Below, piece by piece: positions 54,901-61,626 of a stretch of DNA of 64,000 bases (position 1 is the stretch's first letter; each line of letters opens with the position of its first letter). The notes beneath the pieces were generated by a model. It did not search any database, had not been told where the DNA came from, and saw only the letters and a list, made by a program, of their open reading frames with translations. The stretch lies in the NCBI RefSeq assembly GCF_026240905.1, contig NZ_JAPEVI010000003.1, positions 4,652,501 to 4,716,500 on the forward strand, written 5' to 3'. Made by a program: the position numbers and the translations under genes. Source of the stretch: Roseibium salinum (lineage in GTDB: Bacteria > Pseudomonadota > Alphaproteobacteria > Rhizobiales > Stappiaceae).

Positions 54901-55986
54901 GAACAGGACCTGCTTGCGATCTGGCGCGAGGTGCTGGGCAGCGAGTCCGGCGAGGAAAGCCTCGGCATTGATGACGACTTTGCCGATGCCGGCGGTCACA
55001 GCCTTCTGACCCTTCGGCTGCTGAACCGGATCGAACAGGGCTTCGGGGTCGGGCTTTCGGCAAGGGACCTGATCCGCTCAAACACCATCGCCGCGCAAGC
55101 GCGCCTGCTGCGAGGCCGGGGTGTTGAGGCCGGTCATATCGACAGCGCCGGAAAGCGGGCGCAGAGCGGAGCCGCCGACCTCCTCGTGTCTCTCGCTCAA
55201 CCGGATCCCGGCACGAAATCCGCGCCGCCCGTGTTCTTTTTCCACCCGATCGGCGGAACGTTGGGCTGCTATCAGAAACTGGTCGAACGGCTGACCGCGG
55301 ATCGGCCTGTCATGGGCATCAGGGCGCGGGGCCTGGAACCCGGCGAGGACATGTCCGCTCAGTCCCTGGAAGGTCTTGCCGCCGACTACTGCCGGCAGAT
55401 CCAGACGGTGCAGTCCGAGGGCTCCTATACCCTGTGGGGCTGGTCGCTGGGGGGTGCCATCGCCTTTGAAGTCGCGAGGATCCTGCACGCGGAAGGGCAC
55501 GAGATTGCCTCGCTGGGGCTGATCGACAGCTATACGCCGGCGGAGCTGGACGCGATGGAGGGCGAAGCGGGGGCGTCGGAAGCCGAACACCACTGCAGAA
55601 GGGCATTCCTGCGAGACCTGTTCGGCATCCACGTCGAGCTGTCGCCCGATGAAGACGTCATCGGCAAGGCAATGTCTCTGCCACAGGTTGCATCGGTGCT
55701 GCCCGGCGTCGGTGCTGAAGGCATGGAGCGGCTTTTCGATGTGTTCCGCGCAAACTTCCATGCATTCCGCGGATATCGGCCTGAACCCAGCGAAGTTCCC
55801 GTCATTCTTGTGCGGGCAACGGAAGGGCGCGCCGGCGCGCAGGCGGAGCATTGGAGCGAACTTGCCGTCGGACCTTTCAGGGTGTGCCACGTGGCAGCGG
55901 ATCATTATTCGGTTCTGCGCGAACCGGCTCTGAGTGAATGGGTCTCGCTGCTTTGCGAGCCGGCGCCGTCGGCCGCCGGCACGTGA
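50644..55986 (+). CDS. C-terminal part of PKS2: rest of KS0, ACP, NRPS C-A-T, thioesterase
   Basis: 1780 residues in the frame one base off PKS2, beginning inside KS11. Domains by position: rest of KS0 to 51240, linker to 51585, ACP 51680-51905, condensation 51960-53270 with HHIVTDG, adenylation 53310-54860 with YTSGSTGTPKG and NAYGPTEATV, carrier 54880-55120 with GGHSLLTL, thioesterase 55220-55970 with GWSLGG and a final His in ADHYSV. It would add one amino acid and release the product. There is no start codon with a ribosome site at the junction, so this part is most likely fused to PKS2 in the living protein. The coordinates given are those of the open frame from the slip point. If the frameshift is real, the enzyme loses its release unit. 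Confidence 0.88.
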   Translation, partial: DGYLPAEAVGAVLLKPLARALADGDTILGVVRGSLANHAGHSAGYGVPNAEAQVRLLEDAFSSAGIDPTTIGFVEAAATGSQIGDAVELRALGQVYSGRAGDGGPIAIGSVKTQIGHAEAASGLAQLTKVLLQFEARMLFPSTGFEASDLLKTAPFRPQTSLTPWSPPIVGGEPVPRRAAISSFGAGGSNVHLILEEPPAVPAIIEEEIRPRPFPVSARTPGQLAELRRQLAVFLRSTEQVSMAAVSRTLRHGRERFDCCIAFVATTPEELAAKLDDPAYREDPRTLASAADQDEASGPMLVLPGYPFARERHWLPQGPGSGPAAEIPQAETLTMPRAEETAEVAVSPDRDALRQITRTLAAELGCRTENVDVDAPLADVGLDSMGRMRLGYAIEESFGVALEPEAFEPPQTARSLVENLLSGSAGSKAGHIRQAPARAGSFQMPLADSQKGLWVLQSLFPQSSDYNVPLAFKCRNMDSRALKEAAEWLASAYPILATRVMENDGDPWLVASGEGISFQSSPLPKEIEAAEFVSQCARAPFDLKDGGFRVEHFTGGQLEQDESILLLVAHHIVTDGVSSAVMTCKFWEAYSHFAGSGPLPSGESGADYAEFAAWETEHVRSADGQAQKRYWLEKLRHYRPDLALPMEAGLEQEGPANGQTAEQRLPEALSNRVRETARAKGISPAAFYLGIFTTLLYRYSGTQDIVIGVPTARRPARRFAQTLGYCANMIALRIDVDPARTFAALSAEIGLELSEGLKRSDFPFAAIAREWGGADIGTAPYQVTFAYQNFALDAGDLEIFSGGQVVLMPQIRQLGGEDLGMEVQHEPGGALVILNYDGNRFSRDRIERMFGHFRQMLEAALDDDEVPVSALPLLTKAETNRALYHWSISGRGSPAGEPVHDQVLASARNRPSAIAITDGDRTVSYRELFARSKRIARSLEKAGVQKGDRVAVLLNREAGAIAAMLAVMSVGAVWVPVEPDFPDDRIASILKDSGSVALLTRGAFAARLRGLCGHTAKIIDLDRLKTGLPGRFARYPRAAIHADDPAYIIYTSGSTGTPKGVVVSHGALSGHCGVIAREYGLGAQDVVLQFASMVVDTAIEQILPVLVQGGRLVLRPQELLQAADFLSFLKEKAITVADLPPAYLHDVLRSWDRGNADLSGLGLRLMIAGGEVLAPEVVEAWSRCGLSRIRLVNAYGPTEATVTALVHTVKPGMKERNIPIGRPLPGTEVYILDREGNLVPDGVVGELHLGGDRLAIGYHGCEDVTAAKFRDHAVGPKVIRLYATGDLACFRPNSGGVIEFRGRIDDQVKIRGHRVELGEIEAAILACGVAEAAVVIDRNRDGETFLTAHVGDPWDTCDEEQLRRHIAASLPAHMMPSRWTRSDLLPKTPGGKIDRRALSSRPAAFGGARGEVRGPRDRLEQDLLAIWREVLGSESGEESLGIDDDFADAGGHSLLTLRLLNRIEQGFGVGLSARDLIRSNTIAAQARLLRGRGVEAGHIDSAGKRAQSGAADLLVSLAQPDPGTKSAPPVFFFHPIGGTLGCYQKLVERLTADRPVMGIRARGLEPGEDMSAQSLEGLAADYCRQIQTVQSEGSYTLWGWSLGGAIAFEVARILHAEGHEIASLGLIDSYTPAELDAMEGEAGASEAEHHCRRAFLRDLFGIHVELSPDEDVIGKAMSLPQVASVLPGVGAEGMERLFDVFRANFHAFRGYRPEPSEVPVILVRATEGRAGAQAEHWSELAVGPFRVCHVAADHYSVLREPALSEWVSLLCEPAPSAAGT
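51960..55120 (+). other. NRPS module: condensation, adenylation (basic amino acid), carrier
   Basis: C has the complete HHxxxDG. Aligning A by eye to GrsA gives specificity residues D, T, E, D, M, A, A, V, T, K. Acidic residues at both 239 and 278 are typical of pockets for arginine, lysine or related basic substrates. The alignment is manual and the exact amino acid is uncertain; arginine is my first guess. No epimerisation or methylation domain is present. Confidence 0.75.
55220..55970 (+). other. type I thioesterase releasing the chain
   Basis: Alpha/beta-hydrolase domain with the nucleophile Ser in GWSLGGAIAFEV, an Asp in LGLIDSYT and the His in ADHYSVLRE. With a terminal amino acid on the preceding carrier it would hydrolyse to a free acid, or cyclise. 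Sequence does not decide which. Confidence 0.85.
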
Positions 55987-56109
55987 CCGAAATGCGGTGG
56001 AGCGGACCCGCAAAAACGGTTTGATACAAGACGGTTACGCACTGGAAAGCCGCAGGGGCAACGCGTATAGTCCCTTGTGCCAGTGACCAGCAAGAGATGA
56101 GTCGGCCGA

Positions 56110-56976
56110 ATGGCTTTTGATGATGAATTCGACGACTATGAAGAGGCGCTGAAGGGCGAGCGCAGGCGCCGCTTTCAGCTCTATGGCCTCATTTTTCTGC
56201 TGGCTTTCGGTGTTGCTCTGGCCCTGTTGTGGAACAGGATCGTCATCACAGTTCAATCGGGCGAGGCCGGTGTTCTCTACCGCTGGGTGTCCGGAACGGA
56301 GATGAACCGGATCTATGGCGAGGGCCTGCACATCATCTGGCCGTGGAACAGGATGTATGTCTACAACGTCCGGCTTCAGACCCAGGAACGCGGCTACACG
56401 ATGCTGACCCAGGGCGGGCTGCCGATCGACCTGCAGATTGCGGTCCGCTACCAGCCGGACCTGAGGCTCCTGCCTCTTCTGCACGTGACGGTGGGGCCTG
56501 AATATCTCAACAAGATCGTTTTCCCGGAGACGGAGGCGGTTCTGCGCCGCGAGGTCGGCCAGTACACGCCGGAGCAGGTCTATACCAGCAAGCGCGGCTT
56601 TCTGGAGTCGATTGTCGTCAGCAGCCTGACCAATGTCGAAGATCGATATGTCATCGTCGATGACGTCCTGGTCCGCAGCGTCGAACTGCCGCCCGCGGTC
56701 CGCCTTGCCGTCGAACGCAAGCTGACCCTCTCCGAGGAGCAGAAGGCCTATGACTATCGTCTCGGCATCGAGCGCAAGGAGGCCGAACGCAAGGCGATCG
56801 AGGCCGATGGCATCATGCGGTACCAGAACACAATAAAGCAGAGCCTGAACGAAGACCTGCTGAGATGGCAGGGCGTGCAGGCAACGCGTGACCTGGCAAC
56901 CTCGCCCAACTCCAAGACCGTCGTCATCGGCGGCGGCAGGGACGGCCTGCCGCTTATCCTCGGCAGCGACAGATAA
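56110..56976 (+). CDS. SPFH/band-7 (prohibitin-like) membrane protein
   Basis: 288 residues. A charged N-terminus (DDEFDDYEE) is followed by one transmembrane helix (about residues 23-42), then a band-7 domain (about 45-210) and an Ala/Glu/Lys-rich coiled segment (210-250). Proteins of this family form large membrane-bound rings and help in membrane quality control. It begins an operon with two membrane or periplasmic genes (5-base gap, then 4-base overlap). It lies 123 bases after the PKS2 stop on the same strand and looks unrelated to the biosynthetic cluster. Confidence 0.82.
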   Translation: MAFDDEFDDYEEALKGERRRRFQLYGLIFLLAFGVALALLWNRIVITVQSGEAGVLYRWVSGTEMNRIYGEGLHIIWPWNRMYVYNVRLQTQERGYTMLTQGGLPIDLQIAVRYQPDLRLLPLLHVTVGPEYLNKIVFPETEAVLRREVGQYTPEQVYTSKRGFLESIVVSSLTNVEDRYVIVDDVLVRSVELPPAVRLAVERKLTLSEEQKAYDYRLGIERKEAERKAIEADGIMRYQNTIKQSLNEDLLRWQGVQATRDLATSPNSKTVVIGGGRDGLPLILGSDR

Positions 56977-56981
56977 CGCTC

Positions 56982-58382
56982 ATGCAGGAGAGCATCGCGC
57001 AGAACGAGCCTGAAAACGGCACCGTCAAATCGAGGCGCAAGGTCTGGATCGCAGTCCTGCTCTCAGCGGCGGTCATTGTTCTGGTGGTCGCCGTCCTGGA
57101 AGCCGCAGGTGTCACGTCGATGCTGAACCGGTTGACCGGATCTGTCACGGCCTTGTTCAAGGACGAGGATGACAGCCTCACGATTGTCGCCGTCTATTCC
57201 GAGGACGGGCAACAGAGCAATTTCCTCCGGGGCGCGGAGATGGCGGTCAGTCGTGTCAACGAGAACGATCAGGGTGTGCTCGGCCGGAAGCTGAACCTGA
57301 AGACCATATCGGAGCCCGTCTATCTGGAGGATCGCGGCCTCGAGACGGCTGTCGAGGACACGCTGAAACTGTCGGGCCGGATCGCCAAGACAAAAAACCT
57401 GCTCGCCGTGGTCGGTCACGAATGGTCGGACACCGCGGTGACCGCCAGCTCGATCTACAACTTGAACGACGTGCTCTATTTCGCCACCCACGCGACAGCG
57501 GACTCGCTGACCAACCACAGCTTCGACACGGTCTTCGCGCTGCAGCCCGACAACTCGACCAATTCCGGCGTGGTTGCCACCTATGCCCTGAAATCGGGTC
57601 TGCGCCGGTTCATTGTCCTGTCCGACAAGACGGATTACGGCATGGAAAGCGCGAATTTCTTCATGGCATCCACCACGACGGCCGGAGCCGACATCGTGTA
57701 CCGCGGATACCTGTCCAGCAACCGGCAGTCGACCGAGCAGCTGCTGATGTTCATTCTCGATAATCAGCTGTTCAAGAGGACGGATTTCGACGCGTTATTC
57801 ATCGTGTCTTCGTCCCTGGACGCGACCGGGGATTTCATAAAGAGCGCGCGCGAACTCGGGCTCGATGTGCCGATCCTCGGCATGGAGTACATGTTTTCCT
57901 CGACGTTGGAGCGTCTCGCCGGGAAGAAAAATATGAAGAACGTTGCCGGCGTGTCACTCTTCGACCGGGATGACATCTCCAAGGATGCGCAGGCTTTCGT
58001 GTCCGATTTTTCGGGTCTTTACGGACAGATGCCCGATCTGGATGCAGCGCTTGGCTATGACGCCATCATGCTGGTTCGAGACGTCGCCAACAAGGCGGGC
58101 ACCACCGAACCAGATAAAGTCGCCGACACGCTGAAGATCGCGCGTTACAAGACGCCGTTCAAAGGGGTCACGGGACCGCTGATCTTCGACCGGAACGGCC
58201 TGATCACCGATACCGAGGTATTTATCGTCCAGCACGACGGGAAGGAATTCCATACGGTGGAAACCTATCAGATACCCACTGATTGGGCTAAGGTCTCACA
58301 GAACAAGTTGGAAGATGAAGGCACGTTGGACACTTTGCCAACCGGCGTGACCGCACCGGCTGAGGAGCAAGCGGACCAATGA
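56982..58382 (+). CDS. membrane-anchored periplasmic ligand-binding protein (type I, Leu/Ile/Val-BP fold)
   Basis: 466 residues. One hydrophobic segment near residues 20-40 acts as a signal anchor; there is no lipobox. A two-lobed receptor-type domain follows, of the kind found in branched-chain amino acid binding proteins and receptor ligand-binding regions (VVGHEWSDTAV, DKTDYGM, LGYDAIMLVRD). The usual permease and ATPase genes are missing, so it is unlikely to be an ordinary importer subunit. With the band-7 gene before it and a small membrane protein after it, it may sense a ligand for that complex. Ligand unknown. Confidence 0.7.
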   Translation: MQESIAQNEPENGTVKSRRKVWIAVLLSAAVIVLVVAVLEAAGVTSMLNRLTGSVTALFKDEDDSLTIVAVYSEDGQQSNFLRGAEMAVSRVNENDQGVLGRKLNLKTISEPVYLEDRGLETAVEDTLKLSGRIAKTKNLLAVVGHEWSDTAVTASSIYNLNDVLYFATHATADSLTNHSFDTVFALQPDNSTNSGVVATYALKSGLRRFIVLSDKTDYGMESANFFMASTTTAGADIVYRGYLSSNRQSTEQLLMFILDNQLFKRTDFDALFIVSSSLDATGDFIKSARELGLDVPILGMEYMFSSTLERLAGKKNMKNVAGVSLFDRDDISKDAQAFVSDFSGLYGQMPDLDAALGYDAIMLVRDVANKAGTTEPDKVADTLKIARYKTPFKGVTGPLIFDRNGLITDTEVFIVQHDGKEFHTVETYQIPTDWAKVSQNKLEDEGTLDTLPTGVTAPAEEQADQ

Positions 58383-58585
58383 CCTTATTCGTCAATCCCT
58401 GGATATTTCTCTTCTGGGTCGTCGGCAGCTGGATAATCGGCATGCTGGGCCGGGATACGCGATTTGGTTTTGCCGGCAACTTTCTGGTGTCGTTCCTGTT
58501 CAGTCCGCTCGTCGGCATCATCGTTTTGCTGGCCTCCGAGCGCAAGCGACGCCTTCCGCCCCGCCGCCGGGATTTCAAAGCCTAG
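58379..58585 (+). CDS. small membrane protein, function unknown
   Basis: 68 residues with two hydrophobic helices (about 5-22 and 30-52) and a very basic tail (ERKRRLPPRRRDFK). It overlaps the preceding gene by 4 bases (ATGA), so it is translationally coupled and likely part of the same complex. I do not recognise a family. Confidence 0.65.
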   Translation: MTLFVNPWIFLFWVVGSWIIGMLGRDTRFGFAGNFLVSFLFSPLVGIIVLLASERKRRLPPRRRDFKA

Positions 58586-58613
58586 AGCGCTCCCCCGAGG
58601 ACGACCGACGTCA

Positions 58614-58648
58614 TGAAAAAGCCGCCCGGGAAATTTCCGGGGCGGCTT
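58614..58648 (-). terminator. Rho-independent terminator of the minus-strand DUF697 gene
   Basis: An inverted repeat with 14-base arms (58619-58632 and 58635-58648, one mismatch) is followed, on the minus strand, by five T (58616-58620 read in reverse). It lies 25 bases past the DUF697 stop. Being between convergent genes, it may also stop plus-strand transcripts of the band-7 operon, though there is no good T run in that direction. Confidence 0.8.
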
Positions 58649-58672
58649 GATTTGCGACGGACGAAAAGGAAT

Positions 58673-59257
58673 TCAGGAGGCTGATTCTTCCGCAATGCCT
58701 TCGGATTTCACCTTGGACTTTGCCTTGCGGGCGAGGTCCTTGCCCTTTTCAAACTGCTCCTTGTAGAAATCCCGCATCTTGTTGGCGTTGAAGTCCATCA
58801 GGGTGCCGCCCTCTTCGTAGTGTTGTACGATTGACCGGCCCACGGCATAGGTTGCGCCGCCGGCGACCACCGGCAGGGACACCATGCCGACCATCCAGCC
58901 AATTCCGGGGATGAGTTTCGTCGCGCTCGCGGCAACCACATAGCCGGCGCCATAACCCAGGACACCGCCGGCCAGCGCGTAGATCACCTTGCGGCCGAGG
59001 CGCTCGGAGAACGGCTTGCCATAGAGCTGGGAGAGCTTCTGGATCATCCGCAACTGGATTGCGACGACGGCGGCGATGTCGAAAAAGGCGACCGGGACGA
59101 TGCTTGCGGCAACGGATGCAATCACATAGTCCTTGATCAGATTGTCCGCGGTCAGTTCGCGGTTCAGCGTGAAGTCCGCATCGGTATCGACGCCAACGTC
59201 TTCTGTCGCGGGCTCTTCGGGCTGTTCTGCTTTGCTCTCGGTCGTCTTTGTCGCCAT
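58673..59257 (-). CDS. DUF697 (YcjF-like) membrane protein 1
   Basis: 194 residues. An acidic, disordered N-terminus (about 1-35) precedes a helical hydrophobic domain with two membrane-spanning regions (about 45-75 and 95-140), then a Lys-rich tail. It matches the DUF697 fold that elsewhere is attached to GTPases. The start has AGGAG about 8 bases upstream. It is a paralogue of the protein at 59456-60106, which lacks the Lys-rich tail. Molecular function is not known. Confidence 0.75.
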   Translation of the reverse strand: MATKTTESKAEQPEEPATEDVGVDTDADFTLNRELTADNLIKDYVIASVAASIVPVAFFDIAAVVAIQLRMIQKLSQLYGKPFSERLGRKVIYALAGGVLGYGAGYVVAASATKLIPGIGWMVGMVSLPVVAGGATYAVGRSIVQHYEEGGTLMDFNANKMRDFYKEQFEKGKDLARKAKSKVKSEGIAEESAS

Positions 59258-59455
59258 TGAAAATCTCCTAAGCGTCTGCCGGGCTTTTGAAACGCAACCG
59301 GTGGTATGGATCAGGCGCTAATAACCGCTTGAACGTTACTCTCTCAAATGCCGATTGAAAAGGGGGACGCTGCGTCGGCCGCCCGCTTTTTCGCGTTTAA
59401 CGACAAGCGTTTCGGAGAAAAGCAGCGCGATGAGGCAGTATTTCCGAATTGCAGG
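59258..59455. other. intergenic region upstream of the DUF697 gene
   Basis: About 200 bases without a supported gene. On the minus strand a TTGAGA lies about 90 bases before the DUF697 start and may be a -35 box, but the -10 is poor. Nothing else is recognised. Confidence 0.3.
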
Positions 59456-60106
59456 TCACGCCGACACCTCCAACGCCTCCGATGTCAACTGGCCGAGATA
59501 GACCTCTCCGATGATGCTGACGAGCACCGCCGCAGCGACCGATGTGATCGCCATGCCGGCCAGATGCGGGCCCGGCATCATGCGCAGCAGCCCTGTCGTG
59601 GTGAAGCTTGCGATCCCGGGCGCGGCCATTCCAGTCAGCAGGGCCGCCGCCAGACGTTTGCTGCGGTGGGTTTCCAGGGGTTGGCCGTAGAGACGGGCAA
59701 GCCGCCGCAACATCCGCTCGACGACTACGGCGATCGCCGCCAGATCCACCCAGGGCATCGGCACGAGCCCGGCCACGGCGGCAAGCTTTGCATGCCGTTC
59801 GATGATGAGCTTGCCGGAATTCTTCAGGAATGCATGCCGGTCGGGTGGAGGGCTGCGAAGCTCGAGGCGCGCGTTCTTGTCTCGGGCGGCTGATGGGTCT
59901 TGTGCCCGGCGCGTGTCCCCGCCACCGCGCTCTCGGCTGCCTGCGGGAGCATCCGCTTCCAGGCCTGCAGCGCCATCAGAGGAGGGATCAGTGGCCGGCG
60001 GACCGGCAGGGTGAAGGCTCTCCTGCTCGCTTTGGAGCGTCGATTTTGCTGCTTCGCGGAGGTCATCCAGTGTGCGGTTGGAGGTTCTGGGCAGCTTCTT
60101 GCTCAT
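59456..60106 (-). CDS. DUF697 (YcjF-like) membrane protein 2
   Basis: 216 residues. A polar, Ala/Pro/Gly-rich N-terminal third (about 1-90) precedes a hydrophobic DUF697 domain similar in order to the neighbour (LIIERHAKLAAVAGLVP, then LARLYGQPL). Its start overlaps the stop of the ParA-like gene by 4 bases (ATGA), so the two are coupled. The pairing suggests that the ATPase positions or regulates this membrane protein; this is inference. Confidence 0.72.
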   Translation of the reverse strand: MSKKLPRTSNRTLDDLREAAKSTLQSEQESLHPAGPPATDPSSDGAAGLEADAPAGSRERGGGDTRRAQDPSAARDKNARLELRSPPPDRHAFLKNSGKLIIERHAKLAAVAGLVPMPWVDLAAIAVVVERMLRRLARLYGQPLETHRSKRLAAALLTGMAAPGIASFTTTGLLRMMPGPHLAGMAITSVAAAVLVSIIGEVYLGQLTSEALEVSA

Positions 60107-60759
60107 GCCGTCAGCGCCTTCTTGGTCTCCAGCAAGGCTTCGGTTTCCCCTGCAATCGCCGCGATGTCCTGGGCGGCGGGACCGTCAGGCGCCGTGAGAC
60201 TAGGCGTTGCGCCGTAGAGACCCGCCTCCGCGTAGGCGACGCGATTGGGCATGTCGCTCGATAGCAGGGGAAATCCGCCTTCCTCCAGTTCGCCGCGCAC
60301 ATGCCGCGATATCACGCTGCCCCGCGTCGTCTGGGTCAGGACAAGGCGAAATGTCGGTGCCCAGCCCTTCACGCCGCCCATCAGCGTCTTCACGGTGTCC
60401 ATCATCCGGTCCACATCGAGGGGGGATGCCTTGACCGGGATCAGGACCAGGTCCGCAACGGCAAGAGCCGCCACCGTGATATCGCTGTCAAAGCCGGGCG
60501 TGTCGACGATCGTGATGCCGTGGTCGGCGGTGGCCTGCCGGGAGATCTTCCAGACGTCCTTGTCAGGCTTCTCCAGAATGTCGATCCCGCCCAGCCTTCT
60601 CTCGCGTTCGCCAAGGCGGACAACCGATCTCTGAGGATCGGCGTCGATCAGAAGGGGCTTGAAACCCTTGATATGCCAGTGGACGGCGAGGCAGCACGCC
60701 AATGTCGTCTTCCCGCTGCCACCCTTTAGCGACGCGATGGTGACAATCGGTCCACTCAT
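60103..60759 (-). CDS. orphan ParA/MinD-like ATPase
   Basis: 218 residues with the deviant Walker A motif SLKGGSGKTT near the N-terminus, an Asp-rich segment LLIDADPQRS, and switch residues TIVDTPG. This is a minimal ParA with no N-terminal DNA-binding domain. There is no parB next to it, so plasmid or chromosome partition is unlikely. ATG 60759 gives the normal ParA start; a longer start would add 21 unrelated residues. It is the first gene of a two-gene operon with DUF697 protein 2. Confidence 0.85.
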   Translation of the reverse strand: MSGPIVTIASLKGGSGKTTLACCLAVHWHIKGFKPLLIDADPQRSVVRLGERERRLGGIDILEKPDKDVWKISRQATADHGITIVDTPGFDSDITVAALAVADLVLIPVKASPLDVDRMMDTVKTLMGGVKGWAPTFRLVLTQTTRGSVISRHVRGELEEGGFPLLSSDMPNRVAYAEAGLYGATPSLTAPDGPAAQDIAAIAGETEALLETKKALTA

Positions 60760-60912
60760 GTATCCCCGCCCTTTATCAGCCCTCGACGCGGAAAGCTTAA
60801 CAAAGATTAACGGTGATAACATTCAGGAGTGGTCGATGGCTCGCAATTATCCACCGGGCAGGAGCGACGCTGCCGCGGTGCGTACCCTACATGTGCTTTC
60901 CAATGAGGTTGT

Positions 60913-61626
60913 TCAGCGATTGAGGTTCAGGCGACTGATTGGAGTCTTGAAGTTAATGCCGCCGTGCGGGCGTTGGCAATTGTAGATGTCGAGCCATCGT
61001 GGCAAGGCGGCATTTCTTTGTTCTGAGGTCTTGTACGGAACTCTGTAAGCCCACTCCTCCTGAAGGGTTTTGATGAAGCGCTCCGCCTTTCCGGTGGTCT
61101 GCGGAGTGTAGGGCCTTGTGCGGACATGTCTCGCGCCGATCTGCTGGAGTGTCGTGGCGAAGAGGTTCGACCTGTAGCCCACGCCGTTGTACGTCATGAC
61201 CCGCTTGATGGTGACACCCCTGGAGGCGAACCATCTGGTGGCCCTGACAAGGAACACGGCGCAGGTGTAGCCGCGCTCGTCCGGCAGCACCTCGACATAG
61301 GCAACGCGGCTGTGATCGTCGATGGCCACATGCACATAGTCATAGCCCACGCCTCTGGAGCGCTTGCGCCTGTGGTGCCCGGTGATGCGATGCCCGGTCT
61401 TGTTGAAGCGTCCGAGTTTCTTGATATCCAGGTGCAGCAGGTCGCCCGGAGCGTCTCGTTCGTAGCGGCGTGCTGGCTCTGGAGGGGTGAGGCGGCTGAG
61501 TCGGTTCAGGCCCCACGCCTTGAGAGCATGGGCCACGGTGGAGCTCGGAAAATCGAGAAGAAGTGGTATAATCGGGTATGGAATCGGATATGCGGGCGAG
61601 CTGATCATGAGAGAGCCAAACATCAT
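60913..61626 (-). pseudogene. decayed IS481-type transposase remnant
   Basis: The open frame encodes the C-terminal two thirds of an IS481-family DDE transposase, including HLDIKKLGRF, the first Asp in IDDHSRVAYVE and the Glu in GKAERFIKTLQEEW. The second catalytic Asp is lost: the normal VMTDNG reads VMTYNG. Homology starts only near 61566; the first 20 residues of the frame are unrelated and overlap the Fic start region, so the N-terminal helix-turn-helix part is gone. It should be inactive. One insertion end may lie just below 60900; I cannot define the other. Confidence 0.82.
61567..61572 (+). promoter_or_regulatory. possible -10 box before the Fic gene
   Basis: A perfect TATAAT lies 35 bases before the Fic ATG. 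The -35 position holds CTCGGA, a poor match. It sits at the broken edge of the transposase remnant, so the Fic gene may have gained this promoter after the deletion. Weak support. Confidence 0.3.

Noticed and set aside
13435..55986. Whole-locus identity as a pederin/labrenzin-type cluster, since related marine bacteria make labrenzin
   Set aside because: The starter genes (AMT + ACP), the KS-DH-KR-ACP-KS-B-ACP start and the basic A domain fit a glutarimide system; pederin systems use a different starter and several O-methyltransferases, which are absent here.
55987..56109. Terminator after the megasynthase operon
   Set aside because: No stem of useful length with a following T run is visible; only very short inverted matches.
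59348..59893. A plus-strand gene opposite the DUF697 protein 2
   Set aside because: Overlaps a better supported minus-strand gene for most of its length and has no recognisable domain.
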